A stretch of DNA of 64,000 nt from an uncultured Clostridia bacterium (GCA_934501535.1 CAKSUM010000014.1:1-64000); one strand, 5' to 3'; shown: positions 1 to 10,862, counted from the first letter of the stretch. Made by a program: numbers and translations. Notes: generated from the letters alone by a model not told the origin.

Positions 1-1
1 A

Positions 2-2536
2 AATAAACCAATTGATGTACAATTTAATAACAAAGCATTAGCAAACGGTCATATAAAAGTCTTTACATGGGACAGCAATTTTAAGCCGGTGATGCAAAAT
101 AAAATACTGGGCGAAACGGTGTGGACGCCGCTTGCTGCCGATATAACTTTTGTCGATGCGGATGGACAAAAGATTACATCTTTAGAAGGCTGCGGCACGA
201 TGTCGGCAAAAGTTATACTGTCGGGGTCACACCCGGGTACGAGCGTTAAAGTACAGGCAGACGTAACAAAGAACGGTAAAACGAGCCGTGTGTGCGATGA
301 TGCTGTGAAATTTGACTCCGAACGGAAAGCGGAAAAGACGGTAGATTTTGACGTAAGTGTGCTTGGCGTCAATGATACTGTTACGGTAAACATTTTGGCG
401 GATGGGAAGATTTTTGCATCAAAGAAAATCGGATATGTGGATTTGTCAAAAACGGTTGATGTACTGCTGATTGCGGGGCAGTCAAACGCTTTGGGGCAGT
501 ATGCGGATAAGACTCAAAGCATAAAACCCGACAAAGGAACGGTTTACTATAACACAATGGGTAATGAAACTCTGTCGGAAACCGGCGTTGAAGGCTGGGC
601 GGGTGCGCTCGGAAAGACGTGGCACGAACGCACAGGTCATACGGTCTTAATTGTAAAGGCGGCATACGGCGGAACGGGCTTTGCGGATAATGAATACGGT
701 TTATGGGCGCCGAATAATAAGAACAACGGAGCCGACACAAGCATGGGACGCGACTGTTATTCGTGTGCGAAAAAGTTATATAATAAAGGAATTGATTCGG
801 TTCGAAATGCGGAGGGATATGAGCTTGGCGACCGTGTGTACTTCTGGCTGCAGGGCGAAAACGAAAACGGAAAGGAAACCGAAGGCTCGGGTTATACGGC
901 GGCACAGTATGCACAGGCGTTTTCCGAAATGCATAACGGATTTGTGACAGAATTCGGCGACAGTCAAAGCCGTATTATGTGCGGCGGAATTTTGCCGGTG
1001 CGTTCATCGTCTGCAGTAACATTCCCCGATAATCTGCATCTTACGGGACCGAGAATTGCACAGTATTATCTTGCGTCAACAAGAGATGATTTGTGTATCG
1101 TATCAAGCGCGACAGAAAATTGGTACAGTGACAGCTCTATAAAAGCGTGGTTTGAGAATAAGTATAAAAATATCGGCTACGGTACGGGCGATATGCCGTC
1201 AATGACTGCCGATATTTTCCGCGGCGATAATGTGCATTATAATCAGAAGGCTCATAACGAAATGGGTTTTGAGGCGGCGGAAAATATGCTTGCTTATCAG
1301 AACGAGGGAAATACTGCCGATTGCCTGAACATAATTACTCCGTGCGGAATTAAACATTATCAAAACGGTGCGGAAATTTATATTGAGGACGATAAAGTTA
1401 TACCGACCGTTGTGTCTAATCAAAATGAGAAAGTTAAGTTTGAAATTATCTCGGGTACGAATGTTAAGCTGAACGAATGGGGCGTTATGGAGTGTTATCC
1501 GGCGAAAAAGTCAGATTACAGCACGCTTAAAGTTACTGTCGGCGACCGTGAAATGCAGTTTAATATTCATACAACGGCAATGAGTATTGACGCGGAAATT
1601 GCACCGATAAAGGATAACAAAAAAGCGATATACACTTTTGTTACTGATGACGGCGTATACGATTCGGTTGTTTGGTATGACAGCGAGTTCAGAAAAAACA
1701 ATCTTCGCGGAAGTGTCGCTTTTGTTACCGACTGGGTCGGTACAAAAGCAAAGTGCGGTACGTGGAATAAATGGCGAGAACTGATTAATTCCGAGAACAG
1801 TGTATTTACCGCGGCGAATCATTCAAAAAGCCATGTGCCTCTTACGTCGCTCGGTGATAGTGAATTGAACGAACAGATAAACGGCGCGCGTGAGACTATA
1901 AGAAAAAATCTGCCCGGTCAAAAGGTTTTGGGACTTGCACTGCCGTTTAACGATGTCAGCGCAGATGTTCGTGCAAAAGCGAAGAAACAGCACGGCTCAA
2001 TGCGCGGCAGCGGCGGAGGATATAACGATATTCCGATTTCAAGTGAAACCCTGTATAACACCAAATTTCAGATTATAACCAATAATTTGTCGGCTGACGA
2101 TATGAACGGTTGGGTCGACAATGCGATTAATAATAACAAGTGGCTTATGGAACTGTGGCACGGAATAGAAGCGTCCGATGAATACACAACAACAAAAGAA
2201 AAGGCGGCTAATCATTTTGAGTACATAGGTAACAGGACTGATGATATATGGGTCGCTGATTGGGACGAAGTGACCGCATACAGCACACAGCGCCTTAACA
2301 GCAAGATTGAACTTGTGGATTATACCGACAGCGCATTAACAATTAATGTTGTGAATGAACTTGATAAGGCTTTGTATGATGAAGATATCACGTTAAATGT
2401 CAAATTGCCCGAAGGCTGGACCGATGCGACGGCGGCACAGAGCGGCTCGCAGCTTGCAAGCAGTGTGTCGGGCGGTGTGATTTCGTTTAATTACCGCGCC
2501 GACGGCGGATATTGCACAATTACAAAATTACCTTAG
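2..2536 (+). CDS. Secreted-type sialate O-acetylesterase / polysaccharide deacetylase (5' end outside window)
   Basis: The reading frame is open from base 2, so the true start and any signal peptide lie upstream; 844 residues are visible. After an N-terminal beta domain comes an SGNH esterase of the sialate O-acetylesterase (SASA) type: the GQSN block with the nucleophile serine is at 476-487 and the Asp-x-x-His block (DNVH) at 1226-1237. A NodB-like deacetylase domain follows, with TDDG at 1643-1654 and the metal-site pair H-x-x-x-H (HSKSH) at 1820-1834. The C-terminal ~80 residues look like a beta sandwich. Family knowledge says such proteins remove acetyl groups from glycans so that glycosidases can act; the substrate here is inferred only from neighbours. 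It lies 16 bp upstream of the GH94-like gene, probably in one operon. A GTG at 89 is in frame but is not a convincing start. Confidence 0.8.
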   Translation, partial: NKPIDVQFNNKALANGHIKVFTWDSNFKPVMQNKILGETVWTPLAADITFVDADGQKITSLEGCGTMSAKVILSGSHPGTSVKVQADVTKNGKTSRVCDDAVKFDSERKAEKTVDFDVSVLGVNDTVTVNILADGKIFASKKIGYVDLSKTVDVLLIAGQSNALGQYADKTQSIKPDKGTVYYNTMGNETLSETGVEGWAGALGKTWHERTGHTVLIVKAAYGGTGFADNEYGLWAPNNKNNGADTSMGRDCYSCAKKLYNKGIDSVRNAEGYELGDRVYFWLQGENENGKETEGSGYTAAQYAQAFSEMHNGFVTEFGDSQSRIMCGGILPVRSSSAVTFPDNLHLTGPRIAQYYLASTRDDLCIVSSATENWYSDSSIKAWFENKYKNIGYGTGDMPSMTADIFRGDNVHYNQKAHNEMGFEAAENMLAYQNEGNTADCLNIITPCGIKHYQNGAEIYIEDDKVIPTVVSNQNEKVKFEIISGTNVKLNEWGVMECYPAKKSDYSTLKVTVGDREMQFNIHTTAMSIDAEIAPIKDNKKAIYTFVTDDGVYDSVVWYDSEFRKNNLRGSVAFVTDWVGTKAKCGTWNKWRELINSENSVFTAANHSKSHVPLTSLGDSELNEQINGARETIRKNLPGQKVLGLALPFNDVSADVRAKAKKQHGSMRGSGGGYNDIPISSETLYNTKFQIITNNLSADDMNGWVDNAINNNKWLMELWHGIEASDEYTTTKEKAANHFEYIGNRTDDIWVADWDEVTAYSTQRLNSKIELVDYTDSALTINVVNELDKALYDEDITLNVKLPEGWTDATAAQSGSQLASSVSGGVISFNYRADGGYCTITKLP

Positions 2537-2552
2537 GGAAAGGACATACAAA

Positions 2553-4841
2553 ATGAAAAAATACGGAAAATTCAATGCAAAAGGAAACGAATACATAATT
2601 ACGGACTACTTGACGCCGCGTCCGCAGATGAACTACGTCTAGAACGAACGTATGCTGTCGGGCATAAACCACTTCGGCGGAGGTGTCGGCTCATACGGCA
2701 ACCGCGCGGCAAGCTATATCGACGAAAAAGGCAGAGGGCGTGCAAACCTCATCAAAGACGGCAACCGCTACTTCTATATCAGTGATATGAAAACTGGTGC
2801 ATACTGGAATCCCGGCCGGTATCCGTCCAAGACGGACGTTGAGGAATACTCCTGCACTCACGGCATAGGCTATACGAAAATCAGTGCGAAAAAGGACGGC
2901 ATAAAGGCGGCAATCACAGGCTTTGTCGGCACAAAACTTCCGGCGGAGCAATGGAAAATCGAGCTTGAAAACACCGACAAATCCGAAAGGGAAATCAAGG
3001 TGTATTCGTTTGTGGAGTTCTCTCTTGAGGGCTATGCGACCTACAGCGAATACGATTCATACGTAAGTGCATGGAACAGCGGCAATATGATTTATGCACA
3101 GAACACCGCCCAGGAACGTCCGCACGGTTGGTACAACGGATTTATCGCATCAAGCGAGGATATAACGGGGTTTGAGACGTCAAAAAATACGTTTTTAGGC
3201 TTGTATGGAAGTATATTTGCACCCAAAACGGTGGCAGACGGCAAATGCACAAATTCGCTTGCTGCGTGCGAGCGTATGGTCGGCGTGCTTGAAAATACGT
3301 TCACACTAAAGCCAAATGAGAAAAAGACGTTTTACGTTGCAATCGGCAGTGCGGACAGCGAAAAAACCGCAAAGGAAATGTCTAAAGAACTTTTAAAGGG
3401 CGGTATGTTTGAAACCGAGCTTTTGAGCGTGCAGCAAATGAAAGCCGAACTGCAAAACCGCGTTATGATAAAAACTCCGGTTGAAAAGATAAATGCACTC
3501 ACGAATTACTGTGTTAAAAATCAGGTTCAGCTGTGTGCCGAGGCAGGGCGGGCAACCGGAAAAGGATTTCGAGACCAGTTACAGGACGCGTGGGGAATAG
3601 CTGCGTTTGACAGCGGTATGGCAAGAGTGAAAATACTTGAGGTTCTCGCACATCAGTACAGCGACGGACGGTGCGTTCGCGGCTGGCTGCCGCTTGATCC
3701 GCATATTTATTCCGACGGACCGGTATGGATTGCACCGGCAGTTAATGCGTATTTGAAAGAAACAGGCGATTTCAAATTTCTTGATGAACCCGTTAAATAT
3801 CTTGATGACGTTGATGCAACCGTTTGGGAACATCTTGTATGTGCGGCGGAATATTCTGCGAACGATTTGGGTGTGCACGGACTTGTTCTTGCACATGACG
3901 GTGACTGGAACGATTCGCTAAACGGTATCGGCACGGGCGGAAAAGGCGAGAGCGTATGGACAAGCATCGCGCTTTGCATAGCATTAAAGGAAACAGCAGA
4001 AATCGCAAAGGAAATCAAAAATGACGCTGAATTAAGCGACAAATTTCTGAAATACCGTGAAACAATGATAAAGAATATCAATGAAAACGCGTGGGACGGC
4101 GAGTGGTATCTTGCTGCGTATAACGATAAGGGCGAAAAAGTCGGAAGTCACGAGTGCAAAGAGGGAAAAATCTATCTCAATTCGCAGACATGGGCAATAA
4201 TCGCGGGCGTTTGCAGTGAGGAAAGAAAGCAAAAATGTATTGAGTCGGTCAATAAGTATCTGAAGTGCGATTACGGATTTATGACGCTTTATCCGGCATA
4301 TACGAAGTACGATAAAAACGTCGGCAGATTAACCGGGTTTGTACCGGGAATATGGGAAAACGGTACGCCGTACTGTCACGGCGGTGCGTTCAAGCTTGTG
4401 GCGGACACGGTTGCAGAGAGGGCAGAGGACGCAGTAAATTCATATCTTCTGATTGCACCGGACAGCGAGAAAAATCCGTCGGCATATTCGGGCTGCGAGC
4501 CGTATGTGTTCACAAATATGTACTTCGGGCCGGATAATATCCGACAGGGACAAACCTCGTTTGCGTGGGTGACGGGAACCGCCGGCTGGATGTTCCGTGT
4601 GATAACGCAGAATATCCTGGGCTTTACGCCGGAATATGACGGATTTAAGGTAAATCCGTGCATACCGAAAGATTGGGATTATGCCGAGGAAATACGTAAA
4701 TTCCGCGGTGACACGTATGTTGTGAAGATACATAACGGCACAGGCGAAAGCAAAATCACACTTGACGGAACATTGGTAACAACCGACACAATCCCGCACG
4801 TCGGTGACAGAATGGAACATATTGTTGAGGTGCATAGGTAA
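2553..4841 (+). pseudogene. GH94-like glycoside phosphorylase interrupted by an in-frame TAG at codon 30
   Basis: ATG at 2553 has an AAGGAC ribosome site and opens a frame that matches GH94 (cellobiose-phosphorylase-like) throughout, except that codon 30 (2640-2642) is TAG. The context NYV-stop-NERMLSGI is where family members usually have Trp, so a TGG to TAG change is likely. Downstream the frame is intact for 729 residues and includes the GFRDQLQD block and the catalytic-acid region DGDWND (3897-3914). Family members cleave beta-glucosidic disaccharides or oligosaccharides by phosphorolysis in the cytoplasm. The ATG at 2652 has no ribosome site, so translation is probably lost unless the TAG is suppressed or is a sequencing error. 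The last 101 codons are duplicated at 19931-20233. Confidence 0.8.
4534..4841 (+). repeat. Direct repeat copy A: 3' end of the GH94-like gene
   Basis: This 308-bp stretch aligns without gaps to 19926-20233. The encoded 101-residue C-termini differ at nine positions (92/101 identical). Both copies begin at a shared ATAATAT heptamer, after which the upstream sequences are unrelated. Confidence 0.9.
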
Positions 4842-4866
4842 AATGATGGCGAAAGGTAATAGTAGG

Positions 4867-7460
4867 ATGAAAAAAAGATTTTCTTTGTTTTTAGCGTTTT
4901 TTATGATGTTCAGTTTATGTTGCCTGCGTTTGCAGCAGAAAGTTTTACTGAAATCAAGTTGAATATAGGAACGCAAGGTACCAGTGATGGTTGTTTTCGT
5001 TTTGTGGCAGGCTTAAACAGTTTTCCATTTGAAGTGACCGAAAATTCGTTGGCGAATTACAGAATAAAGGGTGCTTGGACACATAAAACTTCAAAAGCAG
5101 TTATTAATTTAGATAGTACCATTAAAAGTAATGAAATGCGAACCGATACAACGGTCATAGTTGTTAATCCGTCTGATATGGTAACACCGGAAGATATTGA
5201 TTATACAACAGGAAATGAGTACGATTTTGATTTTACACTTTATGTTCCGCAAAGTATAGAGATTGATGAAACAAATTTTACGCCATTTAAAATAAATGTG
5301 ATGATAACAGGTTCGAGTGGCGATGCAAAAAGGTTAGTTATAAGCACAAATAATTTCCCATTTTGCGTTAATAAGGAAAATCAGATTGTAAACTGTATGC
5401 TGAGTGGGACAGTAACATATTCAGGAGATGAAACATATTCCAAAATGATATCATTTGAGGATGTAGAAATCATTAAAAGTGATGTACGCAATGATGCGAC
5501 TGCTATAGATTTTAAGGTGCCTGTAGGCTATACGATAGCTGGCGATAATTCGGAGGATAAAAATTATACTTGGGATTTAACTATTTCGCCAGAGTCAAAC
5601 GAAACTATAGAAACTGACTTGCCAAAAACAGGCAGTACGTTTTTTGTTTTGCCGGAAATGTTTAAACAGTCGGATAGTTGGACTAATACCATAAGCGATA
5701 CATATACAGTCTTATTTAGTGAGTTTATTCCACAAGAAGATATTTCGACATCGATTTATATACCTAAAGATGGAAAATATACAATTTATAGTTTTGTGCG
5801 GGACTCTGCAATCAATAAACCCGGCACAAGATTTGCAAACATAGCAGTAAACAACACTGCGATGAAAACAGCCGGAAAACATGGCTCAGAAGGTTTTTGT
5901 TGGGAAAAGATTGGTGAGATTAGTTTAAAAGAAGGCGATACGGCAAAGGTCACACTAATGAAAACTTCGCCACAATATGCAAGGGTGGCAGCAATTATGT
6001 TTACAACAGAGGAAAATTATGTGCCAGAAGATGAGTATTTTTTCAATAATATAAAGGTGGCAAAAGCCCAACTTGCAAAAGCATCATTTTCAGAAAGCGA
6101 AAGTAATTTAATTTTATTACCGGATGATTTTGAAAGCGACTATGGTACATGGTCAAACATCGAAGATGGTGATATACGTGTTTTGATGGGGTTAACAAAT
6201 GGAGGAATGGTCGCCTCGGATGCGACGGCAAAAATTGAAATTCCCCAAAATGGGACATATTATGTTTGGGGCTATGCAAAAGATTATACCTTAAATAATC
6301 AAGGTGGGCGTGCGGCGAAAATAGGTATTGATAGAAGCACTCTTTCCGGATTTATAGGCGTTTTCGGTGCAAAGCAGGAAACGGGGAAGAATGGTTCTTA
6401 CTGGTGGGATTTGGCTGGCAAGGTTGTTTTGAAAAAGGGAACTGCGACTGTTTCCTTAAAAGATGTGAAAAAAAACTACTCGCGTGTGGCAGCTATTGTC
6501 TTGACAACAGACGCAGATTTTAACGGTACAAATACTCTTGAAACTGATGCTGAAAAATACCGGGCAAAAATTGTTGTAGGTGAATTAGAATTTTCAAATT
6601 TATATTCAAACGGCAATAATCTTTCATATACTTGAAAAATCGCACTGAAAAATTATTGGAAAAAGCGACTATAATTTCAGCAATCTACACAGAAGATGGT
6701 AAAATTGTAGATATAAAAACACAAGAAGTAACAGGACTTGAAGCACACAAAAGTCTATCGAAAACCAATATAACTTTTGAAGCGACAGATTTATGGACAA
6801 CCGGCAAAGTGATGTTAATGTACAGCTTGGATACATTGTACCCGTTACGCCAAGCAGAAATATTTACATACACAAAAGAAGATTTCGCTAATCCTGACGA
6901 AGGAGTAGATACAAATTATGGCTCAGTTACAAGTTATATGCCAAATTATAAGTATGAAAATGAGAATATGCCCCAAAAGAATACTCTACGCGCGGAGGAA
7001 CTTATAACACATTAAAAAAATTATACAGCGGTAATGATATTACCATTGCATACTTAGGAGGCAGTATAACCCAACAAGAGTCATGGCGTCCCAAAACCAC
7101 GCAGTGGTTCAAAGATAAATTTAAAAATTGTAACATTACAGAAGTAAACATTGGTCTTTCTGGAACTAATGCGGATCTTGCAGTGTGTCGTATAGATAAG
7201 GATATTTTGACCTATAACCCTGACCTGGTTTTTATTGAATATGCAGTAAATGGTGGGGCTGCAAAAGACATGGAGGGAATGTTACTTAAAGTTTGGGAGC
7301 ATGACCCAACAACTGATGTGATGTCTGTTTATACAACCGAAACAAAATATTACCAAAGCTATAAGTCAGAAAATTTGCCGCAGTACCCGGCGATATGAAC
7401 CCCCCGTTTGCTGAGCATTACAATGTACCTACGGTATTTTTTGTATCCTTGCTGACGTAA
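4867..7460 (+). pseudogene. Exported SGNH/GDSL esterase with carbohydrate-binding-like modules, at least four frameshifts
   Basis: ATG at 4867 (or an in-frame ATG at 4846) starts a signal peptide, MKKRFSLFLAFFMMFS, that goes out of frame at about 4915, where the next frame continues as MLPAFAAES. Two homologous beta modules follow at roughly 5640-6010 and 6110-6520, each with a WDLAG/WEKIG-like segment and an RVAAI block. The frame shifts again near 6630 and near 6990, where RGGTYNTLKKLYSGNDITIA begins the esterase domain; its serine block GGSITQ is at about 7051-7068, followed by NIGLSGTNADL. A last shift near 7388 moves the frame to GDMNPPFAEHYNVPTVFF, which ends at TAA 7458-7460, short of the usual domain end. 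It was probably a cell-surface deacylase co-transcribed with the GH94-like gene. It is too damaged to be functional unless several errors are technical. Confidence 0.8.
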
Positions 7461-7760
7461 TCCATATTGTTTTGCTTTTGCTGTCCGGAACAACATCGCT
7501 TACGCAATAAGTACCGTCAATTTTCTTTTGCAACATGATAAGTTTTGCATAATTATTATTTCTGTCCTTGTATTTTTTACTTGTCTTTACAGAGCTATCA
7601 TGATTTTTTATCCGGCCTATGTCATCATAATTATTTTGACATTTTCATTCCCTTGCGGTACAATATCATCGGCAGAGGAACTATCGTTAACACTTGCCGA
7701 CCACTTATGCAGTCGGGGATTAACTTGCGGTAGGGCGCATACATTCTTTTAACATTCTCC
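7448..7760 (-). pseudogene. Reverse-strand coding debris
   Basis: No intact gene is present between 7461 and 7929. On the reverse strand, 7448-7548 reads AKLIMLQKKIDGTYCVSDVV and continues PDSKSKTIWITSAR, resembling the C-terminal part of phage-associated nuclease domains. About 7640-7755 reads MYAPYRKLIPDCISGRQVLT, then IVPLPMILYRKGMKMSK and a stop, in another frame. Both look like leftovers of a mobile element. The identification is tentative because neither piece carries a diagnostic motif. Confidence 0.3.
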
Positions 7761-7895
7761 TTAGCATAAATACTTTACTTTTGAAGTAATCAAAGAAAAT
7801 CAAAAATAATCGCAAAAAATCAATTGACCGTAGCCAAAAAAATGGCATTGAAAAGTGATATGATATAATAACAACGCACTGCACCGAAAAAATAA

Positions 7896-7924
7896 ATGCG
7901 GCAATTTCAAAAAGACTGCCGCAT
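7896..7924 (-). terminator. Bidirectional rho-independent terminator
   Basis: Perfect 8-bp arms ATGCGGCA (7896-7903) and TGCCGCAT (7917-7924) are flanked by T-rich tracts on both strands. It lies 5 bp beyond the stop codon of the reverse-strand gene at 7930 and so ends that operon. Confidence 0.8.
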
Positions 7925-7929
7925 ATTTT

Positions 7930-8508
7930 TTATTCTTTTGATATTTCAATACAATCGTGCCAGCCGTTTGTACCGTCCTCAAGATTTTCGGATAAATCGC
8001 CGATTATATTCCCCGAATATCCGGGAGCAAGTATATCCCATTTATCGGTGACAAGGCTCAAATCCGCAGGAACCTCTGGTAATTCGTAGTACATGGCAAG
8101 CGTACTGCCGAGCAGGTATATTACGCCGTATTTGTCATATGCCGCAGTAGCCTCTCTTTGCAGTTTATAGTGGTAGTAGACGTATTCTCCGACTTTATCG
8201 TTTTTCAGACGTGCAATTTTGAAAACAAGCCTTTTGTTGTCCTGTTTTCTTTCCCAGTATTCCTCGGATGCAGGGAATGAATAGTGAAAAATGTCCGTCA
8301 TTTCGATATATTTTTTGCCGTTAGGAAATGTTGATAATTCTCCTGTCAGAAATTTGTCCGCAACCTCAAAGGGGTTTTCGTCATGTTTTGTTTCAAGATA
8401 TATAAAAATATCGTTTCCGTAGCTTGCTGCGGACATATGATAACCGTTATCTGAGAGTTTAATTTTCTTATCCTTGCTGTAAGCATACAGCATATATCTT
8501 TTAATCAT
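7930..8508 (-). CDS. Uncharacterised protein coupled to the GH101-like gene
   Basis: A 192-residue protein I do not recognise. It has no signal peptide and no membrane segment; it is rich in Tyr, Lys and Asp and ends in DGTNGWHDCIEISKE. Its ATG at 8508 lies 8 bp inside the 3' end of the upstream GH101-like gene, so the two are translationally coupled and share the promoter at 10834-10862. Aromatic-rich beta segments (YVYYHYKLQ, GVIYLLGSTLAMYYELP) would suit a small beta-sheet domain, possibly glycan binding, but that is inference. The strict coupling suggests it works with, or on the product of, its partner enzyme. Confidence 0.7.
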   Translation of the reverse strand: MIKRYMLYAYSKDKKIKLSDNGYHMSAASYGNDIFIYLETKHDENPFEVADKFLTGELSTFPNGKKYIEMTDIFHYSFPASEEYWERKQDNKRLVFKIARLKNDKVGEYVYYHYKLQREATAAYDKYGVIYLLGSTLAMYYELPEVPADLSLVTDKWDILAPGYSGNIIGDLSENLEDGTNGWHDCIEISKE

Positions 8509-10765
8509 TTAATATCACCTTAAATCCTGTCTTAGTATTTGTATTGATTGCTGCGCCGCTGTCTGTCACGGTATAGTCGATAGGCTTTCTGTTTCCGTCA
8601 AAATCCAGTTCGTATATTTCCGATATGTTGTTTTTGCCGATTATCATACTTCCGGTTTCGGTGTAGCCTATATACTCGTTATCCTTGAATCCCTTAACAA
8701 GCACATTTCCGTCCTTTGTGTATATATCTTCGTTGTTTTCAACGGTAAGTGAGTCTGTTTCCCTGTCATATACGACAACGCTGCCGTCGGAATAATAGGC
8801 TTTGTATATATCGCCGTCATTGGCATAATCATCGATTTGTTTATCCCAAAGCATATTGAGCGGCAAAGCCTTTTTGAAAAACACCTCTTTATAGTTCTTT
8901 CCGTCACCGACAATATCGGGTACAACCGTTGAACCGCATATCAAATTACGGTAATCACTGCCGCCCGAATACGGGAATTTGCCGTGATATATCATGGCAA
9001 GCAGAGGGAAAAAGCTTTCTCTGAAAAAGAGCGTTGAATATCCGACGCCCAATGTCCATGCGTGTGCGATAACTCCGGCAAACGGCTGTGATACTCCCTC
9101 GCTTGTGATGTTAAAGCCGTAATTTTCAAATTCCTTTATAACGTCTTTTTTGTATTTGAGCGATTCCTGTGCGGCACATTTAACATGGGGGTCAAAATCA
9201 TATCTGCGAACCTCCTGGCTCATAACGTCAAGGTGGTATGAGTCCTTTACCGGGTACATTTCAACCGTCTTTTTAACCCTTGCCGCCATTTTTCCGCTTT
9301 GCACATACTTTTTAAAACTTGTCATACGGCTGATTCCGCTTACCCATATCCATGATTTGTACATTTCGCCTCTGCAGTCCATTGAAGCAATTTCCAGGTC
9401 GAAATAAGGGGTTTCGTCATACATATCATCATAGTTGTCATGGAAGGTTACAATTGCATTGTATTTTCTCGCTTCGGTAATAAGATGTTTTAAATCATCC
9501 ATTGTACCGCCGTGTTTGTTGAGCGTGAATACATCAGGATAACCTGTATCATGCCCTTCGTGCTGCCAGCCTCTTAAGAGCATTACCTGCTTAATTCCGC
9601 CGGTAAGGTTATAAATCATCTTAACTCTCTCCAAAGCGTCATTAAAGGTGTGTACCTCGTCACAGCCGTCACATTCGATTTGGAAGTAGTAGAACAGTGT
9701 TCTGTAATAATCCGCTGATTTAAGCTTTAGGTCTTTTCTGAGGTAATTCAGAAGCTCCTGCTGCGAATCGGCTTTTTTTATTATGTACGACGGATTGTTT
9801 ATCACCCTTATCGATTCAAGCTTGCCGTACGCTCTTACTCTGTATGTAAGCGTAACTCCGACAGAGGCATACGGTACGTCATTTACTCTGAAAATACTGT
9901 GATGAAGCTTATCGTCAAGATAGGGTGTTTCCACAACTGTGAAAGAATTGCCGTCCCTAATAATTCCCACATTCCTCTGATAATATGTCTGTTCATATCC
10001 GAAAGAGTAGTTTTCGGTGCTGTCTACACATCTTCCGCTGCCGAAAACGGTTATCATTTTGCTGTTTGCACGGCTTACAAGGTTTGGAAACTTAACGTCC
10101 AAAAGCTCGTATCCGTACTTCTCGGTCACGTTTACAAGCTCGGTTTTCTCGTCAATATCATTAACCGTCTTTACAAGATCAAAGCTTACATATTCACTGC
10201 AATAGCAGCCGCCGTCAAAATAATCGGTTATTATGCTGTCGTCAGCTCTGTTTCTGATGTAAACCTCGCCCTCGTTGCCCGAGGTAAAGGCTTCGTTTGA
10301 ATTGATTTTGCCAAACTCAAATTTCATTTCTGTTTTGTGGCTGTTTACAAACTTTGGCGCACAGCCGCCGAATGCCGCCTCGACATCTCCCGCATAACAC
10401 CGTTTTGTGTTCTTTCCGTTTGATTCAAATTCTATCGGAACAGCGTCGGAATTTGCAATCCCCACATTAATTCCTAATGAACCGCCGTATAAATCCGGTC
10501 TTAACTTCCAGTGAAGTCCGCAGGTGTACACGTTTCCTTTTTTCCAGTGCATCGGCTGCGGATATATAGGCATCGTTACTCTGTAATTTCTTTGGTTACA
10601 TTCCGGCATATTCATGTGACCGTATAAAAAATCACAGAAAAGGTCAGCCTTTTCTTTGACAGGGTGGTCGCACAGTGCCTCAAAGCTGCACTCTACATAC
10701 AGTATATTGCCCGGGTATATACAATGAGATGATACCCTTACTCCTACTAATTTTATATTGCTCAT
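8501..10765 (-). CDS. GH101-like glycoside hydrolase (endo-alpha-N-acetylgalactosaminidase superfamily)
   Basis: A 754-residue protein. The start is placed at the ATG at 10765 because AGGAGG-like GGAGGAAATT precedes it; an in-frame ATG 18 bp upstream overlaps that site. The N-terminal ~330 residues are beta-rich, and a TIM-barrel-like catalytic part follows. GWQHEGHDTGYPDV matches the EGHDSxxPDY signature of GH101. The likely nucleophile is Asp513 in SYHLDVMSQ and the acid/base is Glu556 in FNITSEGVSQ, by analogy with the GH101 Asp/Glu pair. GH101 enzymes release the core-1 disaccharide from mucin-type O-glycans. There is no signal peptide, so this protein is probably cytoplasmic and acts on imported glycans or glycopeptides. 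It is more divergent than a typical GH101 and much shorter than secreted pneumococcal-type enzymes, so exact specificity is uncertain. Confidence 0.65.
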   Translation of the reverse strand: MSNIKLVGVRVSSHCIYPGNILYVECSFEALCDHPVKEKADLFCDFLYGHMNMPECNQRNYRVTMPIYPQPMHWKKGNVYTCGLHWKLRPDLYGGSLGINVGIANSDAVPIEFESNGKNTKRCYAGDVEAAFGGCAPKFVNSHKTEMKFEFGKINSNEAFTSGNEGEVYIRNRADDSIITDYFDGGCYCSEYVSFDLVKTVNDIDEKTELVNVTEKYGYELLDVKFPNLVSRANSKMITVFGSGRCVDSTENYSFGYEQTYYQRNVGIIRDGNSFTVVETPYLDDKLHHSIFRVNDVPYASVGVTLTYRVRAYGKLESIRVINNPSYIIKKADSQQELLNYLRKDLKLKSADYYRTLFYYFQIECDGCDEVHTFNDALERVKMIYNLTGGIKQVMLLRGWQHEGHDTGYPDVFTLNKHGGTMDDLKHLITEARKYNAIVTFHDNYDDMYDETPYFDLEIASMDCRGEMYKSWIWVSGISRMTSFKKYVQSGKMAARVKKTVEMYPVKDSYHLDVMSQEVRRYDFDPHVKCAAQESLKYKKDVIKEFENYGFNITSEGVSQPFAGVIAHAWTLGVGYSTLFFRESFFPLLAMIYHGKFPYSGGSDYRNLICGSTVVPDIVGDGKNYKEVFFKKALPLNMLWDKQIDDYANDGDIYKAYYSDGSVVVYDRETDSLTVENNEDIYTKDGNVLVKGFKDNEYIGYTETGSMIIGKNNISEIYELDFDGNRKPIDYTVTDSGAAINTNTKTGFKVILND

Positions 10766-10833
10766 TAATTTCCTCCGTTTCACCGCAAATGCGGCTTTTT
10801 TTATGATAATAGAATAAAATGGGTTACTCGTTT

Positions 10834-10862
10834 ATTATAATATATTTTTGGAAAAATTGCAA
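10834..10862 (-). promoter_or_regulatory. Promoter of the GH101-like operon
   Basis: On the reverse strand TTGCAA (10857-10862) is followed by a 17-bp spacer and TATAAT (10834-10839), about 70 bp upstream of the start codon at 10765. Confidence 0.75.

Noticed and set aside
381..914. Reverse-strand 177-codon ORF
   Set aside because: Composition is Arg/Pro/His/Ser-rich, as typical for the antisense of a gene, and the forward strand codes a recognisable esterase.
2640..2642. TAG as a recoded sense codon in this genome
   Set aside because: Intact genes here end in TAG (for example at 2534-2536 and 33560-33562), and most other gene interruptions in the region are frameshifts, so nonsense mutation or error fits better.
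7528..7752. Forward-strand small membrane-like ORF
   Set aside because: No ribosome site; the reverse strand shows more convincing protein-like fragments, so the forward frame is probably a shadow of debris.
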